Assembly: GCA_963682175.1 (NCBI GenBank)
Contig: OY821786.1
Location: 30,373,501 to 30,437,500, forward strand
Reading direction: 5' to 3'
Length of the DNA: 64,000 bases
Source of the DNA: Triglochin maritima
Lineage: Eukaryota; Streptophyta; Magnoliopsida; Alismatales; Juncaginaceae
The notes beneath the pieces are model-generated. The model did no database searches and was not told where the DNA came from. It worked only from the letters and a program-made list of their open reading frames with translations. Positions 1-10,189 of the stretch are shown one piece after another (position 1 is the first letter of the stretch; every line of letters begins with the position of its first letter). The position numbers and the translations under genes are program-made.

Positions 1-10
1 CCCTGATCCA

Positions 11-1939
11 ATGGGTGAGAACGTAGTGGACCCGCCTGTTGCACAACCTATAACTCTGAGGGATCGATGCTATCCAGCGATGGCTACTCAGCCATCGTGC
101 ATCGTTATGCCCACCATACCGGGTCGCGACTTCGAACTTAAGGCACAATACATGAGTATGTTGCCTAAGTTCACCTCTAGGGAAGACTCATATCTCTTCC
201 TTAGAGAATTTGAGGAAATCTGCTCTCTTATGCAATACCAGCATATCCCTGAGGAGGCAGTGCGTCTGAAATTTGTGCCTCTAGCACTAAAAGACGACGC
301 TAAGAAATGGATATATAGTCTAGCCGAAAGATCTATTAGGAGTTGGGCTGAGTTTGTTCAAGTATTCCTGAAAAAATATTTTCCCAACCATAAGACTATG
401 AGGATTAGGAATGAAATTGTTGCATTCGTTCAGTCTGAGAGCGAGTCGTTCTATTCCTATCTAGAAAGATTCAAAAGTGTTCTGACCCAATGCCCTCATC
501 ATGGAATTCCGAGATGGCAATTATGCCAAATTATTTATAAGGGATTGACACCCACATCTAGGGTTATGGTAGAATCCGTAAGCCAAGGGAACTTTATGTC
601 GAAAAATGAAAATGATGCCTGGACTTTTCTTGAGGAATTAGCTGAAAACAGTATGCAATGGGACATTGCTAGAACACCGCTTAACCCGAGTATTGGATCT
701 AGAATAGCAAGTCAACCCAAACCAGGTGGCTTAGCTGTAGATGCCAACATAGCGGCCGAAGCAAAACTAGCTACCCTTATGCGCAGAATGGAAAGTTTAG
801 AGCTACGAACCCAAAACCGAGTGAATCAAGCCTCGTCTATCCCTTGCTCTAGATGTGGTCAGACTGGTCATGTAATGGAGGATTGTGCGGACTGGGACCA
901 AGTTAATGCCATGTATAACCATGCTAGAAATGACCCATACGCATCAACCTATAACTCGGGTTGGCGTAATAATTCCAATTTCTCATCAAGTCGACAGGGT
1001 CAACCTCCTAGACAACAACCAAACCCGTATAACCAAAGTAATACATCATCTGGGTTTAGTAACAATGGCGATCATGAGTTTAGGTTGACAAGCCTGGAAA
1101 ATTTGATGAAAACCTTTATACAAACAACCAACCAGACCTTCCAAAGGCTAGAGACACAAGTCAGCCAACTAGCACAAATAGTAGGTGAAAGAGAAAAGGG
1201 TCGGTTTCCAAGTCAACCTGAGGTGAACCCTAGATCTAGTAATTCATATCAATCCTATCAAGCACCTTCAGGAAATAACAACCCTAAATCGGTTCAAATG
1301 GTTAATGAGGAAGGACCGTTCCAACAAATAAATGTTGTAGTATCATTACGGTCCGGAAGACAGATTGATAATAATGTGGTAAATCCTAGAACGCCTAATC
1401 AATCTAGCCATCAAGCTACCACATATAACCTAACCATTGAACCCGACGTCCAATCTGAAACACCCAACCCACCTACTCAACCTGAACCGGAGCGAGTCTA
1501 TGTTCCTAAAGCCCCATTCCCCAATAGACTCAAAAAGAACTCTAGTGCACAAATAGAGAAAATTTTGGAAGTATTTAAGCAAGTTAAGGTGAACATTCCA
1601 CTCTTAGACATGATTCAACAAATACCTGCTTATGCTAAATTCTTGAAAGATCTGTGCACTAAAAAGAGAAAAACAAACGTACCAAAGAAGGCATTCTTAA
1701 CTGCAAACATAAGTTCTATATTGTCCAACACATCTCCTATAAAATATAAGGATCCTGGATGTCCCACAATTTCATGTGCGATAGGAGATACTTTTATCAA
1801 CAAAGCCCTTCTAGACCTTGGTGCTAGTGTTAACCTACTCCCGTTCTCTGTCTACGAGCAACTCAACCTTGGTCCACTAAAACCCTCTAAGACAACTCTT
1901 CAATTTGCTGACTGCTCTATTAAGAAACCAATTTGGTGA
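11..1939 (+). CDS. gag-pro: gag and start of retropepsin of Athila/Tat-type gypsy element
   Basis: 642 codons; the first Met is near the window edge, so the true start may lie further left. Residues about 90-190 look like the Retrotrans_gag capsid region (tryptophan-rich KWIYSL, then KKYFP and the conserved YLERFK stretch). A CCHC zinc knuckle (CSRCGQTGHVMEDC) lies near residues 283-296. A Gln/Asn/Pro-rich linker follows. The C-terminus enters an aspartic protease with the active-site stretch LLDLGASVNLLPF, where DLGAS replaces the usual DTGAS, as is common in Athila/Tat proteins. The frame ends at 1937-1939 because of a deletion inside the protease; the rest continues in another frame. Gag would form the particle and bind RNA. 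Confidence 0.85.
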   Translation: MGENVVDPPVAQPITLRDRCYPAMATQPSCIVMPTIPGRDFELKAQYMSMLPKFTSREDSYLFLREFEEICSLMQYQHIPEEAVRLKFVPLALKDDAKKWIYSLAERSIRSWAEFVQVFLKKYFPNHKTMRIRNEIVAFVQSESESFYSYLERFKSVLTQCPHHGIPRWQLCQIIYKGLTPTSRVMVESVSQGNFMSKNENDAWTFLEELAENSMQWDIARTPLNPSIGSRIASQPKPGGLAVDANIAAEAKLATLMRRMESLELRTQNRVNQASSIPCSRCGQTGHVMEDCADWDQVNAMYNHARNDPYASTYNSGWRNNSNFSSSRQGQPPRQQPNPYNQSNTSSGFSNNGDHEFRLTSLENLMKTFIQTTNQTFQRLETQVSQLAQIVGEREKGRFPSQPEVNPRSSNSYQSYQAPSGNNNPKSVQMVNEEGPFQQINVVVSLRSGRQIDNNVVNPRTPNQSSHQATTYNLTIEPDVQSETPNPPTQPEPERVYVPKAPFPNRLKKNSSAQIEKILEVFKQVKVNIPLLDMIQQIPAYAKFLKDLCTKKRKTNVPKKAFLTANISSILSNTSPIKYKDPGCPTISCAIGDTFINKALLDLGASVNLLPFSVYEQLNLGPLKPSKTTLQFADCSIKKPIW

Positions 1940-2405
1940 CTTCATTTACCCAGTCGACTTTGTCGTACTAGATATCGCACCTGTTGTAAATCCTTATCGA
2001 CAAATCCCTGTAATTCTAGGCAGACCCTTTTTAGCCACTTCTGAAGCATTAATAAACTTTCGAAATGGGCTCATGCAATTATCTTTCGGGAACTTAAAAG
2101 CTGAATTTAATATCTTTCATGTTGATAGTGAGCTAGACATAATATGCAATCAAAGTGATGTTGTGATGAGAGCACGTATCTATCAGATTTCTGAATCAAA
2201 TAAATCATCACAAAATCAAAAAGGAAGTAAGAAAAAGGGGAGTAATTCTTCGACACACCCACCATCACTCGAGCAAATAAGAGAACTTATTTATGTGAGA
2301 GGTGTGGAACCCGTGACTCAGGAATCTCATTGCAAAATGGGGAACAATTCAACTGGATACATGCACCAATATGGTGTCATTCAATCCAGTTCTGACTATG
2401 GTTGA
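1905..2405 (+). pseudogene. Out-of-frame remainder of the retropepsin domain
   Basis: From about residue 10 the translation matches the second half of the Athila/Tat protease: FIYPVDFVVLDI, then the PVILGRPFLAT flap-proximal stretch and FRNGLMQLSFGN. It overlaps the upstream gag frame by 35 bp and is in a different frame. The short stretch that normally joins the two halves is missing at about 1925-1940, so a small deletion explains the frame change. After the protease there is a Lys/Ser-rich tail and a stop at 2403-2405. No reverse transcriptase follows. Confidence 0.75.
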
Positions 2406-3485
2406 CTTTGAGCAAATTCCATCCTTCCACCGCAATTCACCAAGGTAATAAGTGCATTTGCTTTATATTTGCATACATTGAGGACGACAATGCATGATTT
2501 AGGTGTGGGGGGTGTTTATGTATATATTTATCTATATAGCTGTCTTTTATTTCAAAAACAAAAAATCAATGTTTCATGACATAGCTTAAGATTGAACTGC
2601 CAAAACCCGTGTGCAAATTGCATTGATTTTTTGTTCCTTATTATATAGTTCTGCTTGTAGAAATTATGACATAAATCGAAGTTCCAAAGAAATAACCCAT
2701 TACCCTTTAAGACATGTATGCACTTAAATTGGATGAATCAAATCTTTGAAGTGGTTGATAAAAAGCAGAGGTTGAGGAAAATATACCGGGAAGTGTGGAC
2801 TTCTAATAGCAATTAAGTCTTGAGGAAAATAAAATTAAAAATAAAGGAATAAAGTGAGGAAAGCACATTCTGCAAAATGATTACAAAAGCCCAAGCCTTT
2901 GAGTCACTGGTCCGTAGGGGTATCTTGAAACCCGGTAACTTGAGTCTACCAGCTCGGGATTATCGACCAAACTCACTACACGAATGCAAAAAGGGTAAAA
3001 GTGTCAAAAAGCAAATGTGTTGAATCACGGAAGAAAAGAAAAAAAATAATACTCAAGGCCCAAAGCTAAAAGAATGATCCATGCCATGGTTGATCCGAAT
3101 GATACTTCACCACCAGAGGAGGCGTGCAAAATAATTTAAGTCATAAACATGTGTAGAAGGGTTAGTGGTGTGAATGTTGGAGGAACAAAGACCAAGTCAA
3201 AACTTTTTATAAGTTAGATTTGTATAATGAGCATGCAAGAATTCTAAGTGAGATGTATAAGGTTGAGGTGGAGATATCGAGAGCTATTAATGAAATATTG
3301 AATTAAGACTTTGTGGGTGTGTCAACTGAAAACCCTCACGAGACAAAACTCGTCCTCTAAGGAAACTCAGGGGTTTAAAGGCTTGTTGCACATGCTAAGT
3401 GCAACCGTGATTCCTACGAAAGTGAGTTAGGATTTCCCTGTTTTTATTTCTCGTATCTTCTGTTTTGCTAGGGACTAGCAAAATC
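2406..3485 (+). other. Non-coding internal region of the Athila-like element, pol missing
   Basis: No reading frame resembling RT, RNase H, integrase or an envelope-like protein is visible. At about 2478-2512 there is the stretch that, in full-length Athila/Tat elements, follows the end of pol (an ATTGAGGACGACAATG-like run, then AGGTGTGGGG). This suggests pol was removed cleanly between the protease and the 3' untranslated region. The remainder is AT-rich. Confidence 0.6.
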
Positions 3486-3501
3486 TAGGTGTGGGGGTAT
3501 T
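3486..3501 (+). other. Polypurine tract next to the 3' LTR
   Basis: A purine-rich run with core AGGTGTGGGGG lies immediately before the LTR terminus TGATGC at 3502. Its position fits the plus-strand primer of reverse transcription. Confidence 0.6.
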
Positions 3502-4728
3502 TGATGCATTGCATACATTGCATCATATGTCTTTCATTTAGATTACTTTTACATCAATAAATGCTACTAAGGTATGTGTTTAGTCTTATTTACAGAATAC
3601 ATGGACCTGAATGCAAATTACCCACATCCCGAGCATAAACGCGTGCAAAAGACTCATTTCTATCATAAAGACCAAGCTCAAGATTATCGGGTTCCAAATG
3701 GAAATGTATCCAAGCATAAAAGCATTCAAGACCTAATTACAAAAAGAACAAGGACTTGAGCACAAAAGTAGTCGGGACTTAATTGCAAAAAGACAAGGAC
3801 CTAATTGCAAATCACGAGTAGCTTTTATTATCTTGGAGAAAATCTAAAGAAAAATCAATGTGGATCTCCAAATATATGAAGGAATTAATCCGGAGCTCAA
3901 AAGAATGGAAAGAATCAATCCAGACGCGCAAAGGAGGATCAAATCATACCATAAACACACAGCAAAAATCCGAATCAAATCCAACCTTATTGTGCGGCGA
4001 TTTAGCCGCACGTTACATGTATAGTGCGGCGTTTCCGCCGCCCCAGAGTGGATCCGCGTCTCCAAATTTTGTCCAGTCATGTCTGGACACGTGTACTCTC
4101 TAATTCTATACTTAGGTCTCTTGTAACAACTATAAATAGCCCTGAGAACGATGTTAGAAGGGTCCTTGGCCTTAGACCTAGTTTTTAGTTGTTGCTTTTA
4201 TTTGTAGTCTTTTCTTTGGAGTAATAAAATTCTGTCTTTTATTTCTTGTTTTTAGTTTTCTTTTGTAATGCCTCTAGGATCCCTTCTTGCTCCCTCCATG
4301 AGTTTCTAACTCCTTCCAAAGGGTGGAGGTGATGGATTTAGGGTGAAGAGAAGATGAATGAATGTTATTATTTTAAGTTCGTGATTAGTATATTTTGATT
4401 ACTTGAGTTTATGTTAAATCATTTATCATGTAATGCTTCATAACTAACATGATTTATTATAAGTTTCTGAATTCTCTAATCTAAACCCTAAATCTAACCT
4501 CCACCCAACGGAATTCACTTCTTTGTTCTTGTTTTAATTTTAATTGTTCTTGTTTCTTGCTTTAGATAATTAAAACCCAAAAATCTCAAAACCCAATCTA
4601 TTCTTCTCTCCTTCTTTTCCCCAATCGAAATCACACTAATAACAAATCTCTCCCTCCTTGTGTTCGACCTGTATTTGCCACGTCTTCATTGACGTCGTGC
4701 ACTTGCGGTATAAATTTAATTCTCATCA
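3502..4728 (+). repeat. 3' LTR of the Athila-like element
   Basis: 1227 bp, starting TGATGCATTG and ending TTCTCATCA, so the ends are TGATG and CATCA. A promoter-like TATAAATA lies at 4131-4138 and an AATAAA signal at 4223-4228. The right border is exact: beyond 4728 the minus-strand copia-1 RNase H/tail coding sequence resumes. Small open frames inside the LTR are not considered genes. Confidence 0.8.
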
Positions 4729-6012
4729 CTTGGGATAAGGGTTTGGTGAATGGATAAGTTGTGTTGTTGTTTGTGTCCACCCATAACAGATTTATTTTGC
4801 CCTTGTCGATGAAGTCATGTGTGACAAAGTACTTACGATCCAGGTACTTCACTTTGTGGTGTGATTTGGGATCCTTGATTTGCGAGATAGATGCACTATT
4901 ATCGCAAAATAGCTCTACTGGTCCCTCGATCGAGGGAACTACTCCAAGCTCTTCAAGGAACTTCCTAATCCACACTCCTTCCTTGCTCGCTTCAGCGACA
5001 GCCATTAGTTCGGAAGCGGTGGTGGAGTCGGCCGTAGTGCTTTGCTTCCAACTACGCCAACTCACAGCTCCACCATTTAGAAGATAGATGTATCCTGATT
5101 GCGACCTTCTATCGTCGGGATGACTCATGAAACTCGCATCCGAATAGCCCTCGGCTATTAATTCCCTTTGTCCTCCATAAACAAGAAACTTATCTTTGGT
5201 CCGGTTAAGGTACCTCATAATATTCTTGACCGCACTCCAATGCTCAGGACATACGTTGGATTGGTGACGACTTGTCACGCTTAGAGCATACGAGACATCG
5301 GGTCTTGTGCAAGTCATCGCGTACATGATCGATCCTATTGACGAAGCATAAGGGATATCTCTCATGTATTCCAAGTCTTTACGTGATTCAGCACGTTGAG
5401 ACTTCTTGAGTTGCACACCCATACTCATTAGCACACTGCCCTTTTTGGAGTTGTTCATGTTGAACCTTTCCAAGACCTTGTCAATGTATGTACGTTGACT
5501 TAGGCCAATAAGTCTACGGGATCTATCTCTATATATCTTGATTCCCAAGATGTATTGAGCCTCAGCCATATCTTTCATCGAAAATGCAGATTTCAATGAA
5601 CTTCTCGTTTGCTCAAGCAAAGGTATATGATTTCCCATGAGGAGTATGTCATCGACATATAAGATCAAGAACACTATGTGGCTCCCACTAGCCTTCTTGT
5701 ATATACAAGGTTCCTTACTTTGGACGAAGTGAATCTTTTTGACTTCTTCGTCAAAGTGTTTGTTCCAACTCCTTGATGTTTGCTTCAATCCATAAATGGA
5801 TCTTTGAAGCTTGCATACTTTCTCGTTATTCTTTAGATCTTCAAAACCTTGAGGTTGTACTATGTACACATCCTCCTCCAAGTTCCCATTAAGGAATGTT
5901 GTTTTGACATCCATTTGCCATATCTCATAATCATGAAATGCGGCAATAACGAGCATAATCCGAATAGACTTGAACATGGCAACCAGTGAAAAAGTTTCAT
6001 CATAGTCAATTC
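4729..6012 (-). pseudogene. Copia-1 reverse transcriptase and RNase H
   Basis: RVT_2 reverse transcriptase with the catalytic YVDDILLMGN motif, followed by copia RNase H (SDASF, then SGYIYLLNG, SELMAVAEA and the DRKYF region) and a PFTKPLS tail. It lies in a different frame from the linker because of the 74-bp deletion. The open frame artificially continues into the Athila-like LTR down to 4631; true copia sequence ends at 4729. It would copy element RNA into DNA, but the polyprotein is broken in three places. Confidence 0.85.
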
Positions 6013-6728
6013 CTCTTGAAAACCCATTTATTTTGAATGGCCTTTTTCCCTTGAGGAAGGTCAACCAAGTTCCACACTTGATTGTCATACATGGATTCTA
6101 TTTCGGATTCGATGGCCTTGAACCATAGTTTGGAGTCCTTTCTTTCCATTGCTTCTTGAAAGGTCGAGGGATCATCGGTATCTAGTACCATGATCTCATG
6201 AAGTCCCAAATACATATCAGGTTTCTTCCTTTCCCTCGTTGACCTTCTAAGTTCTTTTGGTTCTATGTGTACTTCTCGAACTTCTTCCACAATTTCTTGC
6301 AGAATTGGTTCGTGTTTGATTCTCGAACGTACACTTGGTGGGGAAGATTGAGTTTCTCTCACAATTTCTTGCGAGGGTCTCTCACTCATGCTCCCACTAA
6401 CCAAAGGAACCTCGATTGGGCCTTCATGATCTTGAATGTCATCATTCACATCATGATCTTGTAGAGTATCTTGAGTCTCCTCAAGCACAACTCTACTCCC
6501 ACTACTTTTTATTCTTTCCAGAAATTCATTTTCTATAAATACGGCATCCCTCTCTACAATCACTCGATTGGAGGTTATATGCCAAAAGTAGTATCATCTT
6601 GTCTCAGGAGGATAACCTATAAAGAAGTACTTATCTGCTTTTGGTTGAAGTTTGGTCGACATCAATCTTTTGACGTAGGCCTCACAACCTCAAATCTTGA
6701 GAAAATTGAGCTTAGGTGTTTTACCACT
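6006..6728 (-). pseudogene. Copia-1 integrase C-terminus and RT linker
   Basis: Same frame as the gag-integrase piece. It contains the integrase C-terminal region, a second nonsense codon (TGA, plus-strand 6594-6596, where copia-2 has Gly), an acidic Ser/Glu-rich linker, and the start of the RVT_2 domain (NKWVFK). It ends at a deletion near 6012-6018: against copia-2, 74 bp are missing between short matching runs (CAAG/AGG). The deletion shifts the frame and removes the first conserved RT block. Confidence 0.8.
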
Positions 6729-8699
6729 CTATAGCTCATAAGGCGTTTTCTCTACAAATTTGGATGGAACATTTTTTAGTGTGTAAGCCGCAGCTTCTAG
6801 TGCATAACTCCAAAAGTAAAGCGGCAATTCAGCTTGACTCAACATTGATCGAACCATGTCGAGTAATGTCCTATTCCTCCTTTCGGATACCCCATTCCAC
6901 TGAGGTGTACCGGGAGGGGTGAGCTGTGGTACAATACCACACTCCTTTAGGAATGAGTCAAATTTGGTACTTAAGTACTCACCTCCACGATCCGTTCGGA
7001 GAGACTTGATTTTCTTGTTGGATTGGTTCTCTACTTCATACTTGAATTCCTTGAACTTGTCAAAGGATTCACTTTTGTTTCTCATTAGATAAATATAGCC
7101 ATAACGACTATAGTCATCCGTGAACGTAATGAAGTACCTAAAACCGTCTCTTGCACTAGTACTCATCGGACCACATACAGCGGAATGTATCAAATCCAAC
7201 AAGTCATTCGCTCTCGGTCCTTTCTTCTTGAAAGGCCTCTTGGTCATTTTACCCATTAGGCAAGGTCCGCACGTCTCCAATGATTTAAAATCAAGTTGAC
7301 CAAGAAGGTTAGCTTCTTGCAATTTCTTGATGCGTTTTTCATTTATGTGACCAAGACGATAGTGCCACAAGAGTGTATCATTCACATGAGTAGTTTTAAG
7401 TCTTTTGTTATTGATGTTTAAGATTTGTTTATTATTCAATTCAAGCAAATAAAGACCATTCCTTACGAATGCATTTGCATAGAAAATATCATTCTTAGAC
7501 ATAGACAAGCAAGAATTTGAAATATTTATATTAAAATTATCCATATCCAAACATGATACAAAAATAATATTCTTGCTAATCGAAGACACATAATAAACAT
7601 TCTTTAAACATAAATTTAAACCACTAGATAATTGAAGCTCCATAGAACCTTGTGCAATCGCAGCAACGCTCGCACCATTTCCGACCTTCAAAATCATCTC
7701 GTTCTTCACGAGTTCCTTCCTATCCTTTAGTAGCTGCACATTAGAAATTATGTGAGCACAAGATCCAGTATCAATTACCCAATCATGGACAGAGGTGGCT
7801 AAATTTATCTCAATAACAAATATACCTTTGGCCTTTTTGGGCCGCTTACGTTCAATCATTCCATTGTCAAGGTCTTCCTTGTACTTGGGGCAATTTGGTC
7901 GGATGTGTCCTTTTTCACCGCAATGAAAGCACTCCATGTTGGGAGTCAGAGATTTCAAAGATTTCCCCATTGAGGCACTCCCATGAGCACCTCCAACTCC
8001 CTTGCTCTTGATTGACGTATTCTTGGTGAATTTGCCTTTACCTTTGGTGATCTTCTTGCTCCCTCCATGGACAGCTAGGACGTGCTTGTCCCGACCCTTT
8101 CCCATGTCAACTTCAGCCGTTTTGAGAGCGTTGTGAAGTTCCTCAAGACTCACCCCTATCTCACGCACATGATAGTGCATAATGAAGTCCTTGTAGGACG
8201 GGGCTAGAGAGCCAAGAATCAAATCTTCCGCAATGTCATCGGGCATCGGGGAAGAGAGCTTCGACAATTTCTCAAGGTATCCTTGCATCGTGAGAAAATG
8301 CATAGATACTGATGTTCCCTCCGCCATGTGGCACCTTGTAAGTGCGATGGTGGTCTTATAGTGCTCTTTTCTAGCACTATCCATGAACATCTTTGTTAAA
8401 GCTTCCATGGTCTTCTTGGGTTTTGAATCCAAGTATTTCGCTTGAAGCGAGTCACCCATGGAGGCCAACATTAGACCGTGAACTTGGTTCTCTTGGTCTT
8501 CCCACTTGGCTTTTGCCTCTCTCTCGCTATCGGTTGCCTTCTCATTTAATTTTGGGATTTCACCATCCAAAATATGAGATAGTTTCTCAAACTTCAACAC
8601 GATATTGAGTTTGAGTTGCCAGCTTATGACGTTTGAGTCATCATTTGCCAAAGGATGTTTTTCAATCATAGATCGCACAATAGGTTGAATATTTGACAT
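6729..8699 (-). pseudogene. Copia-1 gag, protease and integrase
   Basis: The start is placed at the ATG at 8699-8697 (MSNIQPIV), which agrees with gag of this type better than the upstream ATG at 8789. In order: UBN2-type gag, CCHC knuckle CFHCGEKGHIRPNC, protease with WVIDTGSCAHI, the HHCC pre-integrase zinc finger (LWHYRLGHIN to CGPCLMGKM) and the rve integrase core. The first catalytic Asp of the integrase D-D-E triad (expected in HSDVCGP) is Ala here (codon 7179-7181), while the Asp of RTDRGGE and the Glu of GVSERRNRT are present. The frame stops at TAG 6729-6731 where copia-2 has Trp, so this is a nonsense change; the same frame continues beyond it. Non-functional. Confidence 0.85.
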
Positions 8700-10177
8700 T
8701 TCTACAAAAAATATTATATGGGATTTAATGTCAATTTTATGTTTTAAAAAACAATACCGCAAATAAAAATTTGTCCACAAATGCAGCAATCCAAGATCCT
8801 ATCCGATATATTATAAAATCCTAGCTAAGGGCTATCCGATATATTATAAAATCAAGGTAAGAAAACATTTTCTAATCATAACCATTTCGAAATATCGTAA
8901 CGTTTGCATTTTTCAAACTCTTATGATTCTTGTCATTTTAATTAAGAGGGAATTTGACCGATCCTCGTAAGAAAAACTCTCTTTCTCAAAACCGAGCTAG
9001 GGCTCCGGGTCTTGTTAAGAAAACTTATTTCATTTGATACGAGATACATTTACCCATTGTATTCACAAACAAATATACTTGGTGTCCACTAAGGGTGAAT
9101 CACACCTCGTACATCTATTCGTGGCACAACAATAGGCAACCTTATATCTCTCACTATTCTCAAAGATGGAGGAAGCTATCTCCCGCTAAGGGCGAGCAGA
9201 ATATCCCTCGATCGATGGCTGCTAGTGGATGAAATAAGAAAGAAAGATACCCTTATTTTTTAGTTGGACAATTTAAACATTAATATGTGATTTAAGAATT
9301 TAGGTGATCATGCATATTTATCATCTATACACATCCTAACATTCATCCACGCAATCACATATATTTCAAGCACACAAACATAAATAAATTCATTCACACA
9401 CATATTGTGTGAGTTTATATGTTCCCGCGTCCTTGATCCTTGACCCTTGATCATCGATCATTGCGCTTCTTCAGCGTCTTACTCTTGCACCATGGATGTT
9501 GATATTGCAAAAATATAAACATGCATCTCTCAATTTTGAAAATTGTCTAGTGCAAGTCCTATGTAAAAATCCTCTCATATGCATGCATATACATAAAAAT
9601 AGAAATTTGGATTTTACATATACATAAGCCTCTGTGATTAAATAATAATAACATACACATTCATTAATTCACACATGGCTTCTTCGGAACATATAAACTC
9701 GCATATCCCTGCATTAGAGAACTCGAGCAACGCTTGTACATATACTATATATTACTCGATTTAGTTTATCATGCATCTCTAAATCAAACAATTCTAAAAT
9801 CATTTAAAATCTAATAAAAATGATTTTATGCATCCATAGTTCAAAACATAAAATATTTGAACCGTTGTTTATCCAATTTCCAAAAATAAAAATTTAAAGA
9901 AAGATAAACATATGCCTTTTTCGTTTTCTCGATTCCTTATAAAATAATTATTTAATTAAAAACGAAAATTCTATAAATTAGACATAAGTCCAAATTTTAA
10001 TTCTAACATTCACATGATGTGTTTCAAAACATTTAAAACTATCAAAAGAATCAATTAGAATTAAATCAACAAAACCATCAGAAAACTCGAAACAGACTTA
10101 GAACGTGAATTGTTTTGATTGTAGATGGTAAACTAAAATTAATTATATAGTCTAATTATTAAAATATGAACTAAAAT
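8700..10177 (-). other. Copia-1 5' leader between primer site and gag
   Basis: About 1.48 kb, AT-rich, with no supported gene. A 33-bp tandem duplication starts at 8799 and 8832. Its length is unusual for a copia leader but fits the position between primer site and gag. Confidence 0.5.
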
Positions 10178-10188
10178 CTCTGATACCA
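10178..10188 (-). other. Copia-1 primer-binding site (initiator Met tRNA)
   Basis: The minus strand reads TGGTATCAGAG, complementary to the 3' end of plant initiator tRNA-Met, one base from the LTR end at 10190. It fixes both the orientation and the LTR border. Confidence 0.9.
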
Positions 10189-10189
10189 C

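Larger units (their letters stand above)
1..4728 (+). mobile_element. Athila/Tat-like gypsy element carrying gag-protease but no pol (right part)
   Basis: Reading rightward this holds gag, a zinc knuckle, a retropepsin domain, about 1.1 kb of non-coding DNA, a purine tract and a 3' LTR. Reverse transcriptase, RNase H and integrase are absent. The 5' LTR and primer site lie left of the window. The element sits inside copia-1: minus-strand copia coding sequence runs straight into the LTR terminus at 4728/4729. The gag-pro-LTR layout matches the class called TR-GAG, but the reading frame is broken and the left end is unseen, so an internally deleted autonomous element is equally possible. Confidence 0.75.

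Noticed and set aside
3574..4103. Small open frames on both strands
   Set aside because: They lie within the Athila-like 3' LTR.
4631..4728. C-terminal extension of the copia-1 RT/RNase H frame
   Set aside because: These codons are the Athila-like LTR read backwards, not copia protein.
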